Assembly (NCBI GenBank): GCA_030706265.1
Contig: JAUZOX010000053.1
Coordinates: forward strand, 1-10,678
Length of the DNA stretch: 10,678 bases
Direction of reading: 5' to 3'
From: Bacteroidota bacterium
GTDB lineage: Bacteria > Bacteroidota > Bacteroidia > Bacteroidales > Cfx3-03
The position numbers and the translations under genes are program-made. Numbering within the stretch: the first letter of the stretch is position 1; every line of letters begins with the position of its first letter. Below the pieces are notes generated by a model. It searched no databases and had not been told where the DNA came from. It saw only the letters and a list, made by a program, of their open reading frames with translations. Shown piece after piece: positions 1 through 6,352 of this stretch.

Positions 1-123
1 CAGTGTGCTGATGCCGTACCACTGGGGCAGCCACGGACAATCTATTATAAAACCCGTTGGTATCTTTCCGCTGTATTCCCCACTGATTACTTTATTCAGC
101 GTTTCCCATTGTTGTTCAGTCAT
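1..123 (-). CDS. Uroporphyrinogen decarboxylase-like protein, N-terminal fragment
   Basis: This reading frame opens with ATG at 123-121 and stays open for 41 codons to the window edge, so only the N-terminus is visible. It begins MTEQQWETLNKVISGE and contains the run GFIIDCPWLPQWYGIST (about residues 25-41). That run resembles the start of the URO-D/methyltransferase-like proteins common in Bacteroidota and other gut or sediment bacteria, which typically read 'vGFIIDSPWLPgWaGis'. These relatives are usually not true haem-pathway HemE but paralogues whose substrates are mostly unknown; some are methyltransferase-like and work with corrinoid proteins. The start is supported by family similarity at the N-terminus and by a -7 promoter match about 70 bp upstream. 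The catalytic part lies outside the window, so the call rests on a short stretch recognised from memory. Confidence 0.6.
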   Translation of the reverse strand, partial: MTEQQWETLNKVISGEYSGKIPTGFIIDCPWLPQWYGISTL

Positions 124-190
124 AAATTCTAAATTGAAAAACCATATAAAACTGAATGTCAGAGCTTTTAAAAAATTTGACAAGCCATAA

Positions 191-198
191 CAAAGCTA
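191..198 (-). promoter_or_regulatory. Candidate -7 promoter element for the URO-D-like gene
   Basis: Read on the minus strand this is TAGCTTTG, a full match to the Bacteroidota -7 consensus TAnnTTTG. It would give a leader of roughly 60 nt before the ATG at 123. No clear TTTG -33 element lies 19-21 bp upstream; the best is TATG. Support is therefore one element plus position. Confidence 0.35.
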
Positions 199-547
199 TT
201 AATTATTCGGATTTTGACATAATTTTTAAAAATAATAAAATCGACAGACAATTTATTAAAGAGCCAAACCACATAGCAAGGTCTTTTTACAAAGATTGAG
301 TTAACCTTTAGCAATGTTTGAGGAGTGTTGTTCCCGAAAAATAAATAATCATTCTTTTCAGTATACCAACATGAAAAAGCTGGTTTCATATTCCTGATCC
401 TTTTTCAAGAGCTAATAGGTTTAAATATTATCAATATCACATCGCTACTTTATCTGTTTTGTTTATAGTCTTTTACTTTTTAAGAGCTTTCACCCATCTT
501 AAATAGCACATTTTTGTATATGGATATATTTCAGATTATGAAAATTC

Positions 548-555
548 TATCTTTG
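548..555 (+). promoter_or_regulatory. Candidate -7 promoter element for the glycosyltransferase gene
   Basis: TATCTTTG matches TAnnTTTG fully and ends 44 nt before the ATG at 600. No TTTG lies at the usual 19-21 bp upstream; the nearest is at 513-516, with a 31-bp spacer. The -7 element alone supports the call. Confidence 0.4.
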
Positions 556-599
556 CAATCAATCTATTTTCCGCCACTTTTCTCCAACCATACTAACTA

Positions 600-2144
600 A
601 TGATATCTAATACCGGTCTCTTTTCTTTAAAAAACAACTACGATTCAGCAATTGCGGGGCTCATAGGGGCACTGTTGGTTCTTCTGTTTACAAAACACGG
701 TGGCATCGGTTTGGAACCCGATTCGATTGTTTATCTAAGCACAGCCCGTAACATTATTCATGGCGGAGGGTTCTTTGAATTTGAGGATATCCCTATGACC
801 GATTTTCCAATCGGTTATCCCGCTTTCCTCAGTTTTGTGCTTTTCATAACCAATACCGACATTTTGCAATGTGCCATTTTCATCAACATGGCCTTGTATT
901 TTTGTCTCATTTACATCAGTGGCGGCATCATCAATCATATTGCAACAAAAAACCGATGGATTAAGATACCTTTCCTTTTTTTAATCGTCTTCAGTCCGGC
1001 CCTTCTCAGCCTTTATACGATGTTGTTGTCGGAAACATTGTTTCTGGTCATGTGCCTTATGTTTTTTATGGCTCTTCATCAATACGGCAAGAAGAAGACG
1101 ATCCTTGCATTAGCAGTTGTTGCGACAATTGCCGGCTTATCTTGCATTGTCCGATATGCAGGTGTGACCCTGCTTGGAGCAGGCGGTCTGATGATATTGC
1201 TTGACCGCAGATTGCAAATGCGAAAAAAGATCGGACATCTGGCTCTCTTTGGAGCCATCGGGATCTCTTTCCTGACGGCCAACCTTGTCAGGAACTACCT
1301 GATAACAGACCAACCGATGGGCGACAGGGAAAAAAGTCTCACCTCTTTGTTTCAAAATATTCAAAACTATGCCTGTGTTTTCAGCAGATTCTTCCACTAT
1401 CAAGGTTTTCCAATGACTTTTGTCATCCTGATTGCCATTTCTTTCTTTATTTTCCATATCTATCTCCACTTCATCCACAGTTACAAAGTCAGCCGTTGCT
1501 ACAACTATTGGAATATCTGTGCAACTTATTTTATCATCTATTCTTTATTTATCATTTTATCCGCCACCTTCTCAAGGTTCGAAACCCTTGACGTACGTTT
1601 ATTATCTCCCCTCTTTTTGCCATGTCTTCTACCCTTCTCTTTTGTAATCACCTGGATGATTTCCAGACAAAAGGGATTGAAAAAATATAGTCTTATTTCA
1701 CTTGTTGTAATGCTATTCGGCGTAATCATCTTTTTACAATACCGTGATGACAGAAAAGCATATCTTATTGCAAATGAGTCTGGTATTCCCGGATATGCTG
1801 AAGATTGCTGGAAGGACTCGCCAATTCTGAATTACATCAAAAACAATCCGAAAAGATTTAAAGACAACCCAAGAATATATTCGGATGGCAATGAGGCCGT
1901 GTATCTTTTTACCGGACTGAAAGCTGAAATTGTCCCACATGTGGAATCCGATAGTGAAAATTCTGATTTTATGGAAGACCAGCAAAACGAAACCTATTTG
2001 GTGTGGTTTTATGAAAATGCGGACCCGGAGCTGGTAAGCCTTAAAACATTGCTGAAAAAGAATAAATACAAAAAGTTAATCTCCTCGCCCGAAGGATGCA
2101 TCTATTATCATCCGGCACCCACTGAAAATCAGTCTTTAAATTAA
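600..2144 (+). CDS. GT-C fold membrane glycosyltransferase, family 39-like
   Basis: The 514-residue product is a polytopic membrane protein with about 11-12 hydrophobic segments up to residue 380, then a soluble C-terminal domain (about 385-514). The first extracytoplasmic loop carries EPDSIVYLSTARNI (39-52), the position of the catalytic aspartate in GT-C enzymes such as ArnT and PMT-like family 39 proteins; D41 is the candidate. DFPIGYP (68-74) matches the 'PPgYP' turn that follows in that family. RLLSPLFLP (332-340) resembles the R-L-L-P motif of the later loop. Such enzymes use polyprenyl-phosphate-linked sugars and glycosylate lipids, glycans or proteins on the outer face of the inner membrane. 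The acceptor cannot be predicted. The gene has no other glycan-assembly genes beside it and lies 73 bp before the next plus-strand gene. The start is the first ATG, placed just before TM1. Confidence 0.75.
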   Translation: MISNTGLFSLKNNYDSAIAGLIGALLVLLFTKHGGIGLEPDSIVYLSTARNIIHGGGFFEFEDIPMTDFPIGYPAFLSFVLFITNTDILQCAIFINMALYFCLIYISGGIINHIATKNRWIKIPFLFLIVFSPALLSLYTMLLSETLFLVMCLMFFMALHQYGKKKTILALAVVATIAGLSCIVRYAGVTLLGAGGLMILLDRRLQMRKKIGHLALFGAIGISFLTANLVRNYLITDQPMGDREKSLTSLFQNIQNYACVFSRFFHYQGFPMTFVILIAISFFIFHIYLHFIHSYKVSRCYNYWNICATYFIIYSLFIILSATFSRFETLDVRLLSPLFLPCLLPFSFVITWMISRQKGLKKYSLISLVVMLFGVIIFLQYRDDRKAYLIANESGIPGYAEDCWKDSPILNYIKNNPKRFKDNPRIYSDGNEAVYLFTGLKAEIVPHVESDSENSDFMEDQQNETYLVWFYENADPELVSLKTLLKKNKYKKLISSPEGCIYYHPAPTENQSLN

Positions 2145-2192
2145 AATGTTGATCCGATTATATTTGGAATCTCCCCCGGCAGATAAATTGTT

Positions 2193-2200
2193 TAAATTTG
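2193..2200 (+). promoter_or_regulatory. Candidate -7 promoter element before the small membrane protein/dnaG pair
   Basis: TAAATTTG matches TAnnTTTG and ends 17 nt before the ATG at 2218, which would give a leader of only about 10-12 nt. A TTTG at 2163-2166 is 26 bp upstream, longer than the usual 19-21 bp, so the -33 element is doubtful. If real, this promoter would drive the small membrane gene and dnaG together. Confidence 0.4.
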
Positions 2201-2217
2201 CAGTTGGTATTAACTAA

Positions 2218-2493
2218 ATGCAAAAATCCATGCGCCCATTTGTCTCCCGATTTACTTTCTTATTAGGTTTATTGCTTGTCCTGACCGGTGTTGCACTTAA
2301 TCTGGAAGCAAAAACCACGTTGGCATCTGTTTTGGTATTAACCGGCCTGGTTGTCACTTTAGTATCCTTATATTTTCTGCGTCGAAAGACAAAAGTTGAA
2401 ACGGTGGAAGATTATCCCGAACCCGCCCCTGAAGACTTTGAAGAAGATGATCAAGACGATATTTACCCGGCAGAAGAACAGAGAAAAAAATAG
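2218..2493 (+). CDS. Small two-helix membrane protein with acidic tail
   Basis: The 91-residue product is not one I recognise. A basic N-terminus is followed by two hydrophobic segments (about 9-29 and 33-54). A basic stop-transfer patch, RRKTK (55-59), comes next, then a strongly acidic tail (about 60-85, with EDDQDD) ending in basic residues. The likely topology is a helical hairpin with both ends in the cytoplasm by the positive-inside rule. Its stop at 2491-2493 is 8 bp before the TTG start of dnaG, so the two are very probably co-transcribed and may be translationally coupled. No catalytic motif is visible and no function is assigned. Coding status is supported by the tight spacing, a promoter match upstream and an ordered amino-acid composition. 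Confidence 0.7.
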   Translation: MQKSMRPFVSRFTFLLGLLLVLTGVALNLEAKTTLASVLVLTGLVVTLVSLYFLRRKTKVETVEDYPEPAPEDFEEDDQDDIYPAEEQRKK

Positions 2494-2501
2494 GTGCTGA
2501 A

Positions 2502-4463
2502 TTGATCAATCCCGAAACCATACAAACCGTAATCGAAACTGCCCGTATTGAAGAGGTAGTGAGTGATTTCGTGTCCTTAAAAAAACGGGGTGCGAATTTA
2601 TGGGGGAACTGTCCGTTTCACAATGAAAAGACACCTTCATTTTCGGTTTCACCTGCCAAAGGCATCTTTAAATGTTTTGGCTGTGGAAAGGCGGGAACTG
2701 CAGTGGGTTTTGTGATGGAGCATGAAAAACTTACTTTTCCGGAAGCCATCCGATATCTTGCCCACAAATACAACATCGAGGTTGCGGAAGAAAAGCAGAC
2801 CGACGAGCAGATTCAAGCCGTCAATGAACGTGAAAGTTTAATGCAGGTATCTGCCTTTGCCCAAAAATATTTTTCAGTTCAGCTCCTTCAAACCGATGAA
2901 GGAAAATCCGTCGGGCTGTCTTATTTCCGTGAGAGGGAGATCACCGATGAATCCATCGCTAAATTCCAGCTGGGTTATTGCAACAGCAGTTGGGACGACT
3001 TTACAAAACACGCACTGGCAGAAGGTTACAAGCTTGAGTTTCTGGATAAGACAGGACTGACCATCGTAAAGCCGGATGAAAAGAAACAGTTTGACCGGTT
3101 TCGCGGTCGGGTGATGTTTCCTATTCAAAACCTTACAGGGCGCGTCATTGGTTTTGGAGGCCGCATCATGTCGTCTGACAAGACAAAGGCCAAGTATATC
3201 AATTCTCCTGAGTCGGAAATCTATAACAAAAGCCATACGCTTTATGGGATATTCCAGGCCAAGAATGCAATAGTCTCCAGCAATAATTGCTTTTTGGTAG
3301 AGGGTTATACTGATGTGATCTCTCTGCATCAGGCCGGTATTCATAATGTTGTGGCTTCATCGGGCACTTCCCTGACTCACGATCAGATTAAACTCATCCG
3401 CAGATTTACTCCAAATATTACGATTCTCTATGATGGAGACTTTGCCGGCATCAAGGCTTCATTCAGGGGCATCGACATGATTCTGGAACAGGGGATGAAT
3501 GTCCGAATTGTTCTCTTCCCCGACGGAGAAGATCCGGACTCATTTGCCCGTAAACATCGGTCTCAGGAAGTCATTGATTTTATTGATAAGGAAGCATCTG
3601 ACTTTATCACTTTCAAAACCAATCTGCTGCTGAGCGAAACCGGAAAAGACCCTATCAAAAAAGCAAACCTGATTAAAGAAATCGTTCATTCGATCACCTT
3701 GATTCCCGATAAGATCGTCAGAACGGTATACATCCGCGAATGCTCTTCTATCCTCAATATTGAAGAACAGGTATTGAATACCGAGGTGAACAAACTTTTG
3801 CGCCAAAAGGTTTTAAAGGAAAATCATCTGGATCCCCAAACCATTCCTGAACCGGAGCAGGATCAAATACAGACTGAGCCGGAAAAACAGAAAGAAGAAA
3901 ATGATGCTGAAGGTCAGGAACGTGAAATAATCAGGTTATTATTGACCTATGGAAATGATGACATCTTTTTTGAACATGAGGATGAATTCAAACAAATAGA
4001 ACAGATCCCGGTGAAAGTTGCTCTGTTTATCGTGAACGACTTATCAAAAGACGAAATTACTTTTGAGAATCCGGTTTACCAGTTCATTTACGAGGCCTAT
4101 CTGAAAGCGCTCAATGAAGAAACTTTCCCGGACAAGTTGTTTTTTCTCAACCATAATGACACTACAGTTTCTTCAACAGCCGTTGAACTGTTGTTTACCA
4201 AATACGAAGTCACAGCATCCGGATGGGAAAAAAACAACATTTTTGTAAAAGAAGAGTCTGACAGACTTAAAGTGGTCGTAGAACACTCGCTTTTAGCCAT
4301 GAAGGCACGAAAAGTTGAACATATGCTGGATGAATTGCAGCAAAAACTGAAAATAGAAACCGATGGTGATGAAATGTTGATGCTGCTGCAACAATTTCAA
4401 GCGTTGAAGTCTATCAGCATGCAGATACAAGCTGAACAACTGGGAAGAGTTATCACCAAATAA
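2502..4463 (+). CDS. dnaG: DNA primase DnaG
   Basis: This replication primase synthesises RNA primers at the fork and works with DnaB helicase. The 653 residues are normal for Bacteroidota DnaG. The CHC2 zinc-binding domain is at the N-terminus with C37-P-F-H40 and C58-x2-C61. The RNA-polymerase domain follows, with the basic motif RFRGRVMFPI (199-208). The Toprim core shows FLVEGYTDVI (E267), LYDGDFAGIKAS (D311, D313) and DGEDPDSF (341-348). A Q/E/P-rich acidic linker (about 436-465) leads into the less conserved C-terminal helicase-interacting region. The start is TTG at 2502: there is no in-frame ATG nearby, the frame upstream is unrelated, and the resulting MINPETIQ... lines up with the usual DnaG N-terminus. 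The gene follows the small membrane protein by 8 bp and converges with the CAP-domain gene, with 16 bp between stops and no visible terminator. Confidence 0.97.
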   Translation: MINPETIQTVIETARIEEVVSDFVSLKKRGANLWGNCPFHNEKTPSFSVSPAKGIFKCFGCGKAGTAVGFVMEHEKLTFPEAIRYLAHKYNIEVAEEKQTDEQIQAVNERESLMQVSAFAQKYFSVQLLQTDEGKSVGLSYFREREITDESIAKFQLGYCNSSWDDFTKHALAEGYKLEFLDKTGLTIVKPDEKKQFDRFRGRVMFPIQNLTGRVIGFGGRIMSSDKTKAKYINSPESEIYNKSHTLYGIFQAKNAIVSSNNCFLVEGYTDVISLHQAGIHNVVASSGTSLTHDQIKLIRRFTPNITILYDGDFAGIKASFRGIDMILEQGMNVRIVLFPDGEDPDSFARKHRSQEVIDFIDKEASDFITFKTNLLLSETGKDPIKKANLIKEIVHSITLIPDKIVRTVYIRECSSILNIEEQVLNTEVNKLLRQKVLKENHLDPQTIPEPEQDQIQTEPEKQKEENDAEGQEREIIRLLLTYGNDDIFFEHEDEFKQIEQIPVKVALFIVNDLSKDEITFENPVYQFIYEAYLKALNEETFPDKLFFLNHNDTTVSSTAVELLFTKYEVTASGWEKNNIFVKEESDRLKVVVEHSLLAMKARKVEHMLDELQQKLKIETDGDEMLMLLQQFQALKSISMQIQAEQLGRVITK

Positions 4464-4479
4464 AGATCCGGCAAATGCC

Positions 4480-5118
4480 TTACCACTTTCCACCAAAATC
4501 CATTACACAATTATACTCATAAAGACTGCGATGCGGTTGTATTGCCACACCCACAAATCCTAAATCCTGATTGAGTATGTTTTTCCGGTGACCCAATCCC
4601 GATTCCCCTTTATCGATTAAGAGTCCCAATGCAATTTCAAGCGTATTTCTGCGCCCATAATAACAGTTTTCAGCAAAAGTTCTGTAAGCATTCTTTGCTT
4701 TATTAAACCGGCTATTAAATCCATTATGCCCCATGGTCGCTTTCTCACCCGAAACCTTTGCATGTGTATACGCAAGCTGATACAACAATCTGTCTGCTAT
4801 TAAGGGGGAAATCGACCTTTGGCTTTCTAACGTCTTAACCAGTGATTTAACAAAACGATCGGTCTTAATATTATTGAAATCCAGATAAGGATCAAGTATG
4901 GTTTGAACAAACAAGGGTCCATTTATTCTGGCCAGATTACAAATGAAAACGACCTCCTTCTCATCCTGATCCATAAAAACAACATCACTTCCGACACCGG
5001 CTTCATCTAGTTGGTTCTCAGACCAGCTCTTCAAAAGATTTTCCCGACTGATTATTTGCTGGCCAAAGGAAAACTGAGCAGTTAAGAGCAGAATAAAAAT
5101 AAAAATTATGCGCTTCAT
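4480..5118 (-). CDS. Secreted CAP/SCP-domain protein
   Basis: The 212-residue product starts with a Sec signal peptide (MKR, hydrophobic core 4-13, likely cleavage after FG19 before QQ). An ATG 17 codons further upstream is also in frame, but would place a hydrophilic stretch ahead of the signal, so the ATG at 5118 is chosen. The second half is a CAP domain (cysteine-rich secretory/antigen 5/PR-1; bacterial SCP-like). It has GHNGF (H131), AENCYYG (E150), TLEIAL (E161) and GHRKNIL (H177), followed by the DLGFVGVAI strand. These can supply the two histidines and two acidic residues of the CAP cleft. Bacterial CAP proteins are extracytoplasmic; their activities are mostly unsettled, and lipid binding or protease-like roles have been proposed. 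The N-terminal half (20-115) is helical-looking with no recognised domain. The gene is monocistronic and divergent from the LD-carboxypeptidase. Confidence 0.85.
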   Translation of the reverse strand: MKRIIFIFILLLTAQFSFGQQIISRENLLKSWSENQLDEAGVGSDVVFMDQDEKEVVFICNLARINGPLFVQTILDPYLDFNNIKTDRFVKSLVKTLESQRSISPLIADRLLYQLAYTHAKVSGEKATMGHNGFNSRFNKAKNAYRTFAENCYYGRRNTLEIALGLLIDKGESGLGHRKNILNQDLGFVGVAIQPHRSLYEYNCVMDFGGKW

Positions 5119-5229
5119 ATATAAAGCATTAAGTACGCTATGTGACCTCATTTGGTTTTTAGTAAGCATCTCTTATTTTAAACTTAAAAGCAAAAGTCAT
5201 ACCCTTAGTCAATATTGGGCTGGTCCGGG

Positions 5230-5237
5230 CAAAGATA
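5230..5237 (-). promoter_or_regulatory. Candidate -7 promoter element for the CAP-domain gene
   Basis: On the minus strand this reads TATCTTTG, a full TAnnTTTG match, giving a leader of about 105 nt to the ATG at 5118. No good -33 TTTG sits 19-21 bp upstream. A weaker alternative, GACTTTTG with one mismatch, lies at 5191-5198. Confidence 0.35.
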
Positions 5238-5338
5238 AATTGCTTCAATTTCTCTGTCATGCCAAAAAATTATAATTATGCCGGGAAGCGACCAATCCCT
5301 ATGAATTCTGAGTAAATTCGCCGGTAGAAAATATTAGT

Positions 5339-5354
5339 ATAAAAGGTCTTTTAT
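5339..5354. repeat. Short perfect inverted repeat in the CAP/LD-carboxypeptidase control region
   Basis: ATAAAAG-GT-CTTTTAT is a perfect 7-bp inverted repeat with a 2-bp centre. As DNA it could be an operator for a dimeric regulator. As RNA the 2-nt loop is too tight for all seven pairs. It lies 55 bp before the LD-carboxypeptidase start and covers the first two bases of the possible leader-ORF ATG. No T-run follows, so it is not a terminator. Confidence 0.3.
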
Positions 5355-5412
5355 GAACCGAGCATACTTGCGAGCTCCATACGACCTATTTAATCAAATT
5401 ATTAACGTATGA
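5353..5412 (+). CDS. Possible 19-residue leader peptide overlapping the LD-carboxypeptidase start
   Basis: An ATG at 5353 opens a 19-codon frame, MNRAYLRAPYDLFNQIINV, whose TGA stop (5410-5412) overlaps the ATG of the next gene as ATGA. This arrangement is typical of translational coupling. Its start lies on the edge of the 5339-5354 palindrome. The 10-mer GCATACTTGC in this frame (5362-5371) recurs just inside the downstream gene (5421-5430), encoding AYL in both. No known leader peptide is recognised, and a 20-codon open frame in this position can arise by chance. Confidence 0.25.
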   Translation: MNRAYLRAPYDLFNQIINV

Positions 5413-6317
5413 AAACTCCCGCATACTTGCAAAAAGGGGACAAAATAGCCCTGGTGGCTCCTGCCCGAAGCGTTAGCATTGAAGAACTGAATCCGGCGAT
5501 AACACTTTTTGAAGAATGGGGGCTGCAAGTCATTCTGGGGGAGAATCTGTTTAAAGTTCACAACCAGTTTGCAGGCACGGACGAAGAGCGGGCTGCCGAT
5601 TTTCAAAAGATGCTCGATGATCCTGAGATCAAGGCCGTCATTGCTGCACGGGGTGGTTATGGAGCGGTCAGAATCATCGACTTACTCAACTTCGAAAATT
5701 TTGTTCAGCAACCTAAATGGATAGTGGGATACAGCGACGTCACAGTTTTGCATTCCCACGTTCATACCCGTTTTAGTATTGAAACGCTCCACGCAACCAT
5801 GCCGATCAATATCTTTACCAATCCGAATAATGAGTCCATTGAGAGTTTGCACGACACGTTGTTTGGAAGAGCTCTTTCATATCAAATTCCGACGGCCCCC
5901 TTTTCGAGAGCAGGGGAGGGGAGAGGTGAAATAATCGGGGGAAATCTCTCCATTCTATACAGTCTGATCGGTACTGAATCAGATATCAAGACCGATGGGA
6001 AGATCCTCTTCATCGAAGATCTGGATGAATACCTCTATCACATCGACCGGATGATGCAAAACCTGAAACGTTCGGGAAAATTGAATTATCTGTCAGGACT
6101 CATTATTGGTGGAATGACCGAGATGAAAGACAACACGATTCCTTTTGGTTCAACTGCCGAAGAGATTATCCTTGATATCATTGCGGAATACGATTATCCG
6201 GTTTGTTTCGGTTTCCCTGCCGGACACTTGGATGATAACCGCGCAATCATAATGGGGCGTAAGGTCAAGCTGAACGTTAACGACGAATTGTCAGAACTCA
6301 TTTTTGATAAGGCATAA
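5409..6317 (+). CDS. LD-carboxypeptidase (muramoyltetrapeptide carboxypeptidase, family S66)
   Basis: The enzyme removes the terminal D-alanine from the tetrapeptide of murein stem peptides, a step in peptidoglycan recycling, and is normally cytoplasmic; no signal peptide is visible here, in agreement. The 302 residues match the family's usual length of about 300. Visible family features are LQKGDKIALVAPA at the N-terminus (7-19), ARGGYGA (80-86), VGYSDVT (106-112) with nucleophile S109, FIEDLDE (201-207) with E203, and GFPAGHLDD (268-276) with H273. Together they give the Ser-Glu-His triad. The ATG at 5409 is placed at the expected family start and may be coupled to a short upstream frame. 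The gene ends in a hairpin terminator shared with the convergent M64 gene. I leave the symbol blank, although ldcA would be the usual name. Confidence 0.93.
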   Translation: MKTPAYLQKGDKIALVAPARSVSIEELNPAITLFEEWGLQVILGENLFKVHNQFAGTDEERAADFQKMLDDPEIKAVIAARGGYGAVRIIDLLNFENFVQQPKWIVGYSDVTVLHSHVHTRFSIETLHATMPINIFTNPNNESIESLHDTLFGRALSYQIPTAPFSRAGEGRGEIIGGNLSILYSLIGTESDIKTDGKILFIEDLDEYLYHIDRMMQNLKRSGKLNYLSGLIIGGMTEMKDNTIPFGSTAEEIILDIIAEYDYPVCFGFPAGHLDDNRAIIMGRKVKLNVNDELSELIFDKA

Positions 6318-6347
6318 AAAAAGGCGCAAAAATCTGCGCCCTTTTTA
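6316..6347. terminator. Bidirectional rho-independent terminator between convergent genes
   Basis: The 6-bp GC stem GGCGCA (6323-6328)/TGCGCC (6335-6340) with a 6-nt loop is flanked by an A-run on the left and CTTTTT on the right. It can therefore stop transcription from both the LD-carboxypeptidase gene and the M64 gene. The left A-run begins inside the LD-carboxypeptidase stop codon. Confidence 0.9.
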
Positions 6348-6352
6348 TACTT

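Larger units (their letters stand above)
124..599. other. AT-rich intergenic region between divergent genes
   Basis: This 476-bp stretch is markedly more AT-rich than the flanking genes and separates the minus-strand URO-D-like gene from the plus-strand glycosyltransferase gene. It holds one TAnnTTTG match per strand (191-198 minus, 548-555 plus) and a small inverted repeat, ATGAAA/TTTCAT with a 7-nt loop, at 371-389. I see no RNA gene, insertion-sequence end or convincing protein-coding frame. The longest frame, 73 codons on the minus strand, has no family resemblance and an AT-driven composition. Confidence 0.6.

Noticed and set aside
168..389. A 73-codon minus-strand frame in the left intergenic region
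   Set aside because: AT-rich, no family resemblance, and it overlaps the best promoter match for the URO-D-like gene. No evidence of coding beyond being open.
2874..3344. A 156-codon minus-strand frame within dnaG
   Set aside because: It overlaps the RNA-polymerase and Toprim regions of an unmistakable DnaG and has no recognisable features.
4464..4479. GGCA-AA-TGCC hairpin between dnaG and the CAP-domain gene
   Set aside because: Only a 4-bp stem with a 2-nt loop and no T-run, so it cannot be supported as a terminator.
4389..4645. A 13-mer (CAATTTCAAGCGT) shared by the end of dnaG and the CAP-domain gene
   Set aside because: About one 13-base match is expected by chance in a window of this size. 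It falls in unrelated coding contexts and has no repeat neighbours.
5268..5277. AATTATAATT palindrome in the CAP/carboxypeptidase control region
   Set aside because: Low-complexity AT palindrome, common by chance in such sequence and not placed at a promoter element.
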